This document shows, piece after piece, positions 4,574 to 11,649 of a stretch of DNA of 11,683 bases. Numbering within the stretch: the first letter of the stretch is position 1; each line of letters starts with the position of its first letter. This DNA is from Bacteroidales bacterium (GTDB lineage: Bacteria > Bacteroidota > Bacteroidia > Bacteroidales > UBA10428): positions 422-12,104 of the forward strand of contig DNTK01000041.1 of the NCBI GenBank assembly GCA_003508755.1, read 5' to 3'. Under the pieces are notes generated by a model. The model worked only from the letters and a program-made list of their open reading frames with translations. It searched no databases and was not told the DNA's origin. Position numbers and translations under genes: made by a program.

Positions 4574-4951
4574 ATGAAAAGAAAAAAACAAGAATCAGAA
4601 GAGGTTCTATTAACGAAGATGCACCTGATGTCAATGGAAATGAATGAACTCAGTTCTGAATTAACTAAAGTAGGAAATAAATGGGCAAAACAGAACTGTC
4701 CATTTAAGAAAGATGATATTTTTGAAAACGTGTGGTTTGTTCGTTACTATAAAAAGAAAATGATAGTAAAGAGTGTTGGTTTTGTAAATGAAGGATCGTA
4801 TGCTAATCCAAAGTTCTCATGGAAGATGGAGGTTGCTGTTTTGAAGATGGATGGTACTCCTTCAAATCATGTTATTCGTGTAAGTCGATCTGAATATAAA
4901 TCGGGTGTATTAATGTATAACGCACCAAGATACAAAAGGATACCAGTTTGA
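4574..4951 (+). CDS. unknown protein with N-terminal coiled coil; paralogue of the 2077-2439 product
   Basis: A 125-residue protein. GAGGA (4557-4561) lies 12 bases upstream, rather far. Residues 8-33 form a Leu/Met-rich helix with heptad-like spacing (M-H-L-M-S-M-E-M-N-E-L-S-S-E-L). Residues 35-43 read N-K-W-A-K-Q-N-C-P. A beta-rich domain follows, with M-D-G-T-P-S and V-S-R-S-E-Y near the end. These marks match the 2077-2439 product residue by residue at the start of the domain, so the genes are duplicates that have diverged. They flank the cassette-like block on both sides. Function is unknown. Confidence 0.7.
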   Translation: MKRKKQESEEVLLTKMHLMSMEMNELSSELTKVGNKWAKQNCPFKKDDIFENVWFVRYYKKKMIVKSVGFVNEGSYANPKFSWKMEVAVLKMDGTPSNHVIRVSRSEYKSGVLMYNAPRYKRIPV

Positions 4952-5364
4952 AAAGACGAGAAAAGCCAGTCAAGTATCTTATTCTAAGGTATGATAGAAC
5001 ATTGCGTATAGGTGTATTGTGCATCATTTCTTTCAAAGGTCGAATGAAGTATTGTGAGAAGAAAATATATCGCAATATGAGCAAATATACCATGTATAAG
5101 AGGGGTTTGGCTGAATTGAATGAAACAAAGAAATATGTAACTTATTACAGAGAGAAGACCAAACAATGGTCTTTGTTGTTTTCCAAAATTAAATTTGATT
5201 GCCTAATAACAAATAATCGAATATCCAAAATTAATTTGATAAAAGCAGCTAATCTTGCAGACAAAGAAATGGAAAACTTTATCTACTATTATAGGCATAA
5301 GATCATAAATTCCAAGTCTGAGAACTATGAAAAGACAAAAGTAGCCAGAATACTGGGTTATTAA
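4948..5364 (+). CDS. unknown basic protein, TTG start
   Basis: The TTG at 4948 overlaps the previous stop (4949-4951) and has AAAGGA (4935-4940) 7 bases upstream, giving a 138-residue product. An ATG at 5044 with AAGG close upstream would give 106 residues and is a real alternative. The protein is very basic and Tyr-rich, mostly helical, with a repeated K-x-x-Y flavour (E-T-K-K-Y-V-T-Y-Y-R-E-K, I-Y-Y-Y-R-H-K). It has no clear membrane segment, cysteine pair or recognised motif. It is the last gene before the 5369-5397 promoter, with no terminator in between. Confidence 0.55.
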   Translation: MKRREKPVKYLILRYDRTLRIGVLCIISFKGRMKYCEKKIYRNMSKYTMYKRGLAELNETKKYVTYYREKTKQWSLLFSKIKFDCLITNNRISKINLIKAANLADKEMENFIYYYRHKIINSKSENYEKTKVARILGY

Positions 5365-5368
5365 AGAC

Positions 5369-5397
5369 TTGACATTGATATATTTTTTATGTATATT
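5369..5397 (+). promoter_or_regulatory. sigma-70-type promoter of the replication operon
   Basis: A perfect TTGACA (5369-5374), a 17-base spacer and TATATT (5392-5397) lie 5 bases after the stop of the previous gene. Start would be near 5404, about 30 bases before the ATG at 5436. It is the only consensus-like promoter found before a run of nine overlapping genes, so it probably drives the whole operon. The boxes and spacing are the same as in the leftward promoter at 1207-1235, which suggests host RNA polymerase recognition. Confidence 0.82.
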
Positions 5398-5435
5398 ATT
5401 TATGTATAACAAAACAATATAGAAAGCGAGGTCTT

Positions 5436-5750
5436 ATGCAACGCAGAGGAAAAATGAAACGTCGATCAAAAGATGAAATTCAAAGACTACCTTTAACATT
5501 TACGTGGAAAGGTTTTGTTTTTAAACAAATTAAGCGACATGGAAAAGCCGCTATGTACGAACAGATATTAGATGGCAAACGTGTTGCCATTGAAGTAGTT
5601 CGATTTAAAGTGAAAGAGCCTGATGCATACCATGAAACAAAATGGGAAATGTATCCTGGACAGAGTTCGTGGGGAAGAAGGGGCAAAACATTCATGCCTC
5701 ATCTACAAATGAAAAAAGCCGAAGAACAGTATAACAGATGGAAGCGATGA
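5436..5750 (+). CDS. small basic protein of unknown function, first gene of the replication operon
   Basis: A 104-residue protein. The ATG at 5436 has GAGG (5428-5431) 4 bases upstream. A second in-frame ATG at 5454 has AGAGGA close upstream and could be the true start. Residues 1-15 are Arg/Lys-rich. The middle looks like a small beta domain (F-T-W-K-G-F-V-F-K-Q-I, then Y-E-Q-I-L-D-G-K-R-V-A-I-E-V-V-R-F). A Gly/Ser/Arg loop (P-G-Q-S-S-W-G-R-R-G-K) and a helical tail follow. The pattern suggests a nucleic-acid or protein-binding accessory factor, but no family is recognised. Its end overlaps the start of the SNF2 helicase gene by 13 bases. Confidence 0.68.
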   Translation: MQRRGKMKRRSKDEIQRLPLTFTWKGFVFKQIKRHGKAAMYEQILDGKRVAIEVVRFKVKEPDAYHETKWEMYPGQSSWGRRGKTFMPHLQMKKAEEQYNRWKR

Positions 5751-7330
5751 AATGTATAGGAACATTTGAAGAAAACAGGATCGTTGTTGAACTGTTTAGC
5801 ATCGACAATGATCTTGTTTCTTATTTTAGGAATTTGAAAGGGTATTCTAAGAAATCAGATAATACCTTTACCTTTGCGAATACAGTTGATACTGTGGAAG
5901 CTTTGATGGATAAAGATATCCGTATTCAAGGTATGCACAAAAATAAATTGCCTAAAATTAAATTTTCAGCACCTTTTAATAAGGTCATGTATCCTTTTCA
6001 GAAAAAAGGTGTTCTTAAAATGTTTAAGTTTAAGAAAAAAGTTCTTTTGGCTGATGACATGGGTCTTGGTAAAACTATACAGACAATTGCCTTTTTATCA
6101 ACAAGAAAAAAGCATTTGCCTGTATTAGTTATGTGTCCTGCTACTTTGAAATGGAATTGGTACGATGAGTTTCAAAAGTGGTGGCCTAAAGAGATCAGCA
6201 TACACATAATGTCAGGCACAAAAAGAGAAGCAATTCCGAATGTTGAAGTTGTCATAGTGAATTATGACATCCTACATAAGAGAATGTCAGATATAATGGC
6301 AATAGAATATTCAACTGTTGTGTTGGATGAATGTCATTATATTAAAAACATAAAAGCAAAGAGAACAAAAGCGGCTATGTTCATTTCTAAGAGGATTAAA
6401 AATATTCTCGCTTTGTCAGGAACACCTATTGAGAACAGGCCTGTTGAATTTTTTAATGTGCTGAATTTACTCAGTCCTCAAAAGTTTCCTAAGCTTTTTC
6501 CTTATGCTGTGCGATATTGTGCAGCAAAAAGAACTCGTTTTGGATGGGATATGTCAGGAAGTTCTCATACCTTAGAGTTGAACAAAATTTTGTTGGATTC
6601 TTTGATGATTCGTAGAACAAAGGAAAATGTTTTAAAAGAGTTGCCTGATAAAGTAATTTCTGTTGTATCTATGGATGTTGACAATAGAAATGAATATAAC
6701 GAAGCTGAGGAAGATTTAGTACAATGGCTTATGCAAGAAAGTCCTGAAAAGGCTATGAAAGCTTCTAAAGTTGAGCAGTTGGCAAAGTATAACTATCTTT
6801 TGCAGTTGTCGGCTCAGGGCAAGATGAACAATGTATTTAATTGGGTAGATGACTTTTTAGAGACTGGAAACAAGTTAGTGCTTTTCGCACATAACAAATT
6901 TGTCATTCAGGCTCTTTATGAAAGATACAAAGAAAAGGCTGTCAAGATAGATGGTTCTGTTTCTATGAACAAAAGAAAAGAGGCTGTGCATTCTTTTCAG
7001 AACAATGAGAATGTGAAATTGTTTATTGGTAATCTAAAAGCAGCGGGTGTTGGTATCACATTAACTGCCGCTAATTACGTAGGTATCTTACAATTTCCTT
7101 TTGTCCCTGCCTTAGTACGTCAAGCAATAGATAGGGTGCATAGAATCACTCAGAACAAAAAGGGTTTTGTTTATTATTTTGTTGCTAAAAATACTATGGA
7201 AGAAGACATTTTAAAAATATTGGATAACAAAATAAAAATCTTAACTCAGATACTTGATGGAAAGCAGGTTGATGTTAATGATTTGGTAACTGAATTGATG
7301 AAATCACTCACAGAAAGGATACGTTTATGA
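5738..7330 (+). CDS. SNF2-family DNA helicase/translocase
   Basis: A 530-residue ATP-dependent DNA translocase with both RecA-like lobes. Motifs seen: Y-P-F-Q-K-K-G-V (Q-motif-like, 85-92); Walker A M-G-L-G-K-T (108-113, preceded by D-D); motif II D-E-C-H (197-200); motif III S-G-T-P (227-230); G-V-G-I-T-L-T-A-A-N (437-446); and motif VI Q-A-I-D-R-V-H-R (462-469). The pattern resembles the SMARCAL1/HARP-like branch of SNF2. Residues 1-80 are an N-terminal region of unknown fold. Length is short for the family but typical of phage versions. SNF2 proteins translocate on duplex DNA and can reverse or remodel forks or strip proteins. It starts at 5738 inside the previous gene; an ATG at 5747 (ATGA overlap) is the alternative, and neither has a good SD. 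Its stop overlaps the next start. Confidence 0.92.
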   Translation: MEAMKCIGTFEENRIVVELFSIDNDLVSYFRNLKGYSKKSDNTFTFANTVDTVEALMDKDIRIQGMHKNKLPKIKFSAPFNKVMYPFQKKGVLKMFKFKKKVLLADDMGLGKTIQTIAFLSTRKKHLPVLVMCPATLKWNWYDEFQKWWPKEISIHIMSGTKREAIPNVEVVIVNYDILHKRMSDIMAIEYSTVVLDECHYIKNIKAKRTKAAMFISKRIKNILALSGTPIENRPVEFFNVLNLLSPQKFPKLFPYAVRYCAAKRTRFGWDMSGSSHTLELNKILLDSLMIRRTKENVLKELPDKVISVVSMDVDNRNEYNEAEEDLVQWLMQESPEKAMKASKVEQLAKYNYLLQLSAQGKMNNVFNWVDDFLETGNKLVLFAHNKFVIQALYERYKEKAVKIDGSVSMNKRKEAVHSFQNNENVKLFIGNLKAAGVGITLTAANYVGILQFPFVPALVRQAIDRVHRITQNKKGFVYYFVAKNTMEEDILKILDNKIKILTQILDGKQVDVNDLVTELMKSLTERIRL

Positions 7331-7776
7331 AATTTTTTGCAAAGACATTTTTGTTTCTTTTGGCTATTTTGGTTTTGTTTGCTCTTATCTTTACGATCTA
7401 TGATTATGAAATTGCGGCTTCTGTTCTTATTGTAGGAGCAATATTTCTGATGACACAGCACGCCTATCTTGTATATAAAGGCAACATGATGATTCAGACT
7501 TTAAAACCTGTTCGATCAGCCTTAAAAGATGCACAGAATGGCGTTGATGTGTTCCTTAATCTTTTATCTGAGGAATTGAAAGCGCCTAAAAAATCAGTGA
7601 ATGAAACAAGTATAGATTATGTGATTGCTAAAAGAGTAGCCATAGAGGAAATTGAGAGATTAACTAACGATCAGATTAAAGATATGGTTGAGTCTTTAGA
7701 AATTTATAAAAAAGGATTGTCTGAAATGGTTCAAGCTATCGAACATACTATTGTTATTGCGGAAGGAGAAAAGTAA
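7327..7776 (+). CDS. two-pass membrane protein with long cytoplasmic helical tail
   Basis: A 149-residue protein. Residues about 5-24 and 29-47 are strongly hydrophobic and separated by a short D-Y-E loop, giving a hairpin with both ends probably inside the cell. Residues 55-149 are charged and helical (L-K-P-V-R-S-A-L-K-D, then E-E-I-E-R-L-T and M-V-E-S-L-E-I-Y-K-K-G-L), suggesting a coiled coil or a docking region. It overlaps the helicase stop as ATGA and the next gene by one base, so it is translated with the replication genes. It could tether replication proteins to the membrane; that is inference. No family is recognised. Confidence 0.75.
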   Translation: MKFFAKTFLFLLAILVLFALIFTIYDYEIAASVLIVGAIFLMTQHAYLVYKGNMMIQTLKPVRSALKDAQNGVDVFLNLLSEELKAPKKSVNETSIDYVIAKRVAIEEIERLTNDQIKDMVESLEIYKKGLSEMVQAIEHTIVIAEGEK

Positions 7777-8090
7777 TGAGATTCTTTATATTATTCTTTT
7801 TGGTTGTCGCTTTAATAACAGCACAGGAAAATTATTCTTATGTTGTCGATACAGGAGGTGTGCCTGCGGATATTGAAGTTGAATATCGACAAGATGGTTA
7901 CAATTATGATTCTCGATGGATTCGTACAGATTATTGGGAAAGTGATGTCTATGTGAACTCCGATCCATACTTAGAATATGAAATAACTGCGGATAGAAAA
8001 ACACGAATATGGATATATATTTATAAGAATGGAGAAATATATCGCAGAGAATATGTATATGCTAAAACAGCGAAAGGAAAACTTCGATGA
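7776..8090 (+). CDS. small secreted beta-rich protein, possibly MmpS/Ig-like
   Basis: A 104-residue protein sharing one base with the upstream gene (TAATG at 7774-7778). Residues 1-16 (M-R-F-F-I-L-F-F-L-V-V-A-L-I-T-A) form a signal peptide with likely cleavage after Ala16; no lipobox Cys is present. The mature 88 residues are rich in Tyr/Asp/Trp and beta strands. Their rhythm (V-E-Y-R..., W-x(7)-V-Y-V, then I-W-I-Y-I-Y-K-N-G-E) resembles, from memory, the small MmpS-like or Ig-like secreted proteins of Bacteroidota and their phages. An envelope role is odd within a replication operon; it may act at the host surface, for example in superinfection exclusion. That is speculative. Confidence 0.72.
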   Translation: MRFFILFFLVVALITAQENYSYVVDTGGVPADIEVEYRQDGYNYDSRWIRTDYWESDVYVNSDPYLEYEITADRKTRIWIYIYKNGEIYRREYVYAKTAKGKLR

Positions 8091-8320
8091 AAGCACTGGT
8101 ATTTATGAACAAGTATCGGTACTTCCATGAGTTTGATAAGGATGTATTGAATAATGCGAGATATCCTGCAATTACAAAAAATGAGGTCTTTGCAGTGAAA
8201 AGAGAAATTGGCTACGCTCCTCGAATTGAAGTCTATGTAGGTTCATGGGACAACTGTGTATGCCATTTGTATGATGCTCGTTATTTAATAAATGTTATGA
8301 GGGCTTTTTCGGTTGTTTGA
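8087..8320 (+). CDS. unknown 77-residue protein
   Basis: Starts with an ATGA overlap on the previous stop (8087-8090); AAAGGA lies upstream at a workable distance. Residues 1-20 are basic and aromatic, and the middle has V-F-A-V-K-R-E-I-G-Y-A-P-R-I-E-V-Y-V-G-S-W-D, a beta-like stretch, with C57 and C59 after it. There is no signal peptide. The 3' end overlaps the TTG start of the primase by 8 bases. No family is recognised; position suggests a replication accessory. Confidence 0.68.
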   Translation: MKALVFMNKYRYFHEFDKDVLNNARYPAITKNEVFAVKREIGYAPRIEVYVGSWDNCVCHLYDARYLINVMRAFSVV

Positions 8321-9260
8321 TTTTAAAGCTTTTGCAGAAGACTATGGCATAGCAGTTTCTTCGGAGCATCATCACTCAACACATGGTTGGGTTCAGGTTG
8401 AGTATTGCCCTAATTGTCACAGTCATTCATATAGGTTAGGTTATAATCCTAAGAGCCATACTTTCAATTGTTGGAAGTGTGGGGTTATAACTTTTTGGTT
8501 TGCTTTGCAAGAGTTGTCTGGTCTGAGCAGTTCTGACCTGGCAAAAGCTTTAAAAGAATATAAAACAGGGGATATTGATATTGACGCTGTGCGACATTCT
8601 AAGAATGTCGCCAGTATTGTATATCCTAATAATTTAAAGAACCTAAAGAAGTCACATAAACGATATTTGAATGAGCGAAATTTCAACGCTGAGGAAATTG
8701 AATTTTTATATGACATAAAATCAACGGGACATGATTGTGAGAAACAGTGGCAACATCGTATTGTAATTCCTGTGAAACAAAAAGGCAAAGTTGTCACTTT
8801 GCAAGGACGAGCAGTTGGTGATAAAAGCCCTAAATACTACAATCTACCGGAAAACAAATCTGTTGTAGATTTAAAAAACACTTTATATGGTTTTGATTAT
8901 GTTAGTGGAAATAGAGTTATTGTTGTTGAAGGTGTTTTCGATATGTGGCGATTAGGCTTTGGTACTGTTGCTACTTACGGGGTTCAATATACATCGGCTC
9001 AAATAAAAATGTTGTTGAGATTTGATAGGGTTTATGTTTTATACGATTTAGATGATTCTGATGCTATTGAAAGAGCAAAGAAATTAGTAGGAACTATCAA
9101 TGCTCATGGTAAATATGGCAAAGTATTACAATTTGATTTTGATGGTGATCCTGCTGAATTTAATCAAGATCAAGTAAATTATGTAAGGAGATATTTATAT
9201 GAAAAGAAGAAAAAAACCGATCGAAAAAGTAAAGATCAAAAAAGTAAGATTACCCTTTAA
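8313..9260 (+). CDS. DNA primase (zinc finger plus TOPRIM)
   Basis: A 315-residue DnaG-like phage primase. It would make RNA primers for DNA synthesis. A four-cysteine zinc-binding knuckle is seen at C32-x2-C35 and C53-x2-C56. Residues 164-180 (L-Q-G-R-A-V-G-D-K-S-P-K-Y-Y-N) match the segment conserved just before TOPRIM. The TOPRIM core is E206-G-V-F-D and Y-D-L-D-D-S-D (244-250), with the acidic residues that hold metal. D-P-A-E-F follows at 279-283. It lacks a long C-terminal helicase-binding domain, and the lysine-rich tail (298-311) is its end. TTG start at 8313 is supported by GAGGG (8299-8303) 9 bases upstream. It should work with the replicative helicase at 10162-11649. Confidence 0.9.
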   Translation: MFDFKAFAEDYGIAVSSEHHHSTHGWVQVEYCPNCHSHSYRLGYNPKSHTFNCWKCGVITFWFALQELSGLSSSDLAKALKEYKTGDIDIDAVRHSKNVASIVYPNNLKNLKKSHKRYLNERNFNAEEIEFLYDIKSTGHDCEKQWQHRIVIPVKQKGKVVTLQGRAVGDKSPKYYNLPENKSVVDLKNTLYGFDYVSGNRVIVVEGVFDMWRLGFGTVATYGVQYTSAQIKMLLRFDRVYVLYDLDDSDAIERAKKLVGTINAHGKYGKVLQFDFDGDPAEFNQDQVNYVRRYLYEKKKKTDRKSKDQKSKITL

Positions 9261-9444
9261 GGTGCCTTTAGTTGTTGCTCGGGCAATGTGCAAAGTAACT
9301 CAGAGGTATTTTGAAGAAGATGGAATACCTCAATATTATATTTCTAAATTTGAGACTGGTGAGAAAGATCATTTACAGCCTGAAATGAAGAAGTTGATCG
9401 AGTACAAGTTACGTATGGTTGGTAAGATAGACTGGAATGCTTGA
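9199..9444 (+). CDS. small HTH-like (XRE-type) protein, starting inside the primase gene
   Basis: An 81-residue protein. The ATG at 9199 has AAGGAG (9185-9190) 8 bases upstream, and the first 62 bases are read in a second frame over the end of the primase gene. The N-terminus is very basic (K-R-R-K-K-P-I-E-K-V-K-I-K-K). Residues 31-58 (C-K-V-T-Q-R-Y-F-E, then G-I-P-Q-Y-Y-I-S-K-F-E-T-G-E-K) follow the XRE helix-turn-helix pattern in which Q-Q-x-L/F then Y-I-S-K-x-E-x-G-E is typical. A DNA-binding or regulatory role is a reasonable inference; the family is not certain. Its end overlaps the next start by one base. Confidence 0.66.
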   Translation: MKRRKKPIEKVKIKKVRLPFKVPLVVARAMCKVTQRYFEEDGIPQYYISKFETGEKDHLQPEMKKLIEYKLRMVGKIDWNA

Positions 9445-10169
9445 TGCCTTTTGATTTTGGTCCTAAATCAGAAACATACGTTGACTATTGGAATTCTCTT
9501 TCCTATGTTCGTAAACACAAGAAAGGAACTAAGGTCTATCAAAAAGCAGATAGGTACTTACGTTCTTTAGAGAGAGGTAAATTCAGTAAGTCGGTTGTGG
9601 CGTCAAACTTTACAGAATGGTGCGACAGAAAAAAAGTCGATCCTAACCTGTTGTATAAAAAGTGGAGTTCAAGACAGATCAAAGATGCTTTGGTAAATTT
9701 ATCTAAGTTGTTTGATCCTGACTATGAACCTAAAATAAAAGATAAATTGCCTCGAAATTTGTATAGGTTAGTTTTTGATGAATATACACAAATGTCCTTA
9801 TTTTTGTTTTATTATGACAAAACACCTAAACTAAATCGAAGAAGAATCAAAGAGGATGCTTTTCAGAATGTGTCTCGTAAAAAGATGAAACTGATTAACG
9901 ATGCTCAGGCGATCTTTCAAGAAGTTACAGGAAAAAAAGAAGACAATCGAGTGGCAGTATTGAATATTTTTAATTCAATGAAAGATTACTATTTGAATAA
10001 CGAGGAAAAAATTGATTATGACAAAGTTTCAGGCTATACTCAGTTTTTTTCTTATTATTTTAAATGGCTACAATATCAGTATAAGTCATTTCCTAATTTA
10101 TCAATATACGCATTAAATCCAGATACTAAGATATTTAACAGATATGTGAAAGAGGTTATGTATGATTGA
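9444..10169 (+). CDS. unknown basic helical protein, possible replication accessory or helicase loader
   Basis: A 241-residue protein. The ATG at 9444 shares one base with the previous stop (TGATG); a TTG one codon earlier is possible. It is basic, helical and aromatic, with no cysteine pair, signal peptide, Walker motif or membrane segment (C61 is alone). Notable parts are K-H-K-K-G-T-K-V-Y-Q-K-A-D-R-Y-L-R and the C-terminal F-S-Y-Y-F-K-W-L-Q-Y-Q-Y. It lies between the primase/HTH genes and the replicative helicase and overlaps the helicase ATG by 8 bases, so a loader or origin-binding role is plausible but unproven. No recognised family. Confidence 0.68.
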   Translation: MPFDFGPKSETYVDYWNSLSYVRKHKKGTKVYQKADRYLRSLERGKFSKSVVASNFTEWCDRKKVDPNLLYKKWSSRQIKDALVNLSKLFDPDYEPKIKDKLPRNLYRLVFDEYTQMSLFLFYYDKTPKLNRRRIKEDAFQNVSRKKMKLINDAQAIFQEVTGKKEDNRVAVLNIFNSMKDYYLNNEEKIDYDKVSGYTQFFSYYFKWLQYQYKSFPNLSIYALNPDTKIFNRYVKEVMYD

Positions 10170-11649
10170 ACGGCGAATAGTTGTTGGATTGATTCAAAGC
10201 AAAAGGTTTATTTCGCAAATGTAAGAACACTATGATAGAAAGTGGTTTGATAATAACGAGCTTCGGCTTGTCGCAAAATGGTGCTTTCAGTATTATGGTG
10301 AGAATGATAAAGCGCCAAGAGAGAATTTGGTTTTTTATCTGAATCGTTGGTCTGATAGAAGACAGAATCCTGATAAAGTTGAATTAATGGAAGATTTGAT
10401 TGAGTCATTGCTTAATGAGCCGAAAGTCACAAACATCACTTATTTAGTCAAGGAAGCTATTGATTATTTTGAACTTAGAAAGGTTGAAAATTTAGCAAGG
10501 GACATAGAGCAATCAGTCGCTCAAAAGGATGTAGCGCAAGCAATCACAAGTATCGAAATGTATAGGTCTTTGCCTACAAATGCAGCAAATGATTATTTCT
10601 TTTTTGATAGAAAGGATAAGATTGTCGATGCGTTTGAACAAAATTTAAAACCTCTATTTACGTTACCTGGTAGAGTTGGAGATTACTTAAACAGACATTT
10701 GATACGGGCTGGTTTTGTAGCTTTTCTTGGAAGAGAGAAAGTAGGTAAGAGTTGGATACTTACTCATATGGCTATGATGGCTCTGAGAAAACGCTTAAAT
10801 GTTGCTTACTTTGAAATGGGTGATAGTTCTGAATCTCAATGGACAAGACGTATGATGGTTTATTTAACAAAATCAAATTATATGAGAGATGCAATAGGTG
10901 AACAACTGTGTCCTATAATGGATTGCAAGCTGAATCAAACGAATGCCTGTACATTGAAAAAACGATCTTGCAGAGTAGGTATTTTTGAAGATGATGATGG
11001 TGCTATGAGTTTTGATGAAGCACAGCGTATAGGATATAAACCTTGTACCGCTTGCAAAGAGGACAGAAACAGCAAGTATAAGCCCACAACATGGTATGAA
11101 AAAGTTGATGTTCCTGAAATTGACTGGAAGATAGCACAAGGAAAGTTGGATTTTTGGAAAGAAAAGATTCTTAGAGGAAATAGATTGATGGTTTCTTCTA
11201 ATCCGTCAGGAACAGTTGGTTATTTAGATGTTAGAAACAAATTAAATTATTGGAAAAATCGTTATGGGTTTGTTCCTGATGTTGTGATTGCTGATTATAT
11301 GGACATTATGAAAATGAATGGCAATGATAAAAGAGAAGCGAACAATGAACTGTGGTTAAATATGAGAGGAATATCTATTGATTATAATTTGTTATTCATC
11401 ACAGCAACACAAGCAGATGCGGCAAGCTACAATAAATTTTTATTGGACAGCACAAATTTTTCAGAAGACAAAAGAAAATTAGCTCATCCAACAGCGGTCT
11501 TTGGTTTAAATAAGACTCCTAAAGATGAAGAAAGGAAGGTTATGCGGATAAATTCTATTGTTCTCCGTGAAGGAGGTCCGAACAGCAAACAGTTTGCAAC
11601 GGTTTTGCAAGACTTAAATAGAGGAAGGGCTTTTTATGATTCGTATTAA
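10162..11649 (+). CDS. DnaB/gp41-like replicative DNA helicase, interrupted by an in-frame TAA at codon 21
   Basis: The recoverable frame runs from an ATG at 10162 (AAAGAGG at 10149-10155, 6 bases upstream) to 11649, 495 codons plus stop. Codons 1-20 (M-I-E-R-R-I-V-V-G-L-I onward) and the codons after the TAA (E-H-Y-D-R-K-W-F, then L-V-A-K-W-C-F-Q-Y-Y and K-A-P-R-E-N) match the N-terminal domain plan of T4 gp41-type helicases on both sides of the stop. The RecA core has Walker A G-R-E-K-V-G-K-S (190-197) and Walker B V-V-I-A-D-Y-M-D (374-381). A zinc-like cluster C250, C255, C263, C270, C295, C298 lies between them. The protein would unwind duplex DNA as a hexamer with the primase. Without recoding, the only other start in frame is a TTG at 10327 with no good SD, giving 440 residues without the first helices. 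It may be a nonsense mutation, a sequencing error or readthrough. Confidence 0.8.
10222..10224 (+). other. in-frame TAA stop inside the helicase gene
   Basis: The codons ...C-A-A A-T-G then TAA then G-A-A C-A-C lie in the frame of the helicase. Frame is preserved on both sides, so a substitution rather than an indel is implied. All sense neighbours by one change (for example CAA, AAA, GAA, TAC) would restore an open frame. TAA is used as a normal final stop at 1891, 7774 and 9258, so code reassignment is unlikely. Confidence 0.85.

Noticed and set aside
8441..8797. leftward ORF of 118 residues
   Set aside because: Lies wholly antisense to the primase, whose zinc and TOPRIM motifs are clear; no promoter or SD support.
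10222..10224. genetic code reassignment of TAA
   Set aside because: TAA is a normal terminal stop at 1891, 7774 and 9258, and in the latter two the next gene starts at or before it. TGA and TAG also serve as ends, so the standard code fits.
10208..10408. leftward ORF of 66 residues over the helicase start
   Set aside because: Antisense to a recognisable helicase N-terminal domain; composition not protein-like. Also the plus-strand ORF from ATG 10232 was discarded: no SD and out of frame.
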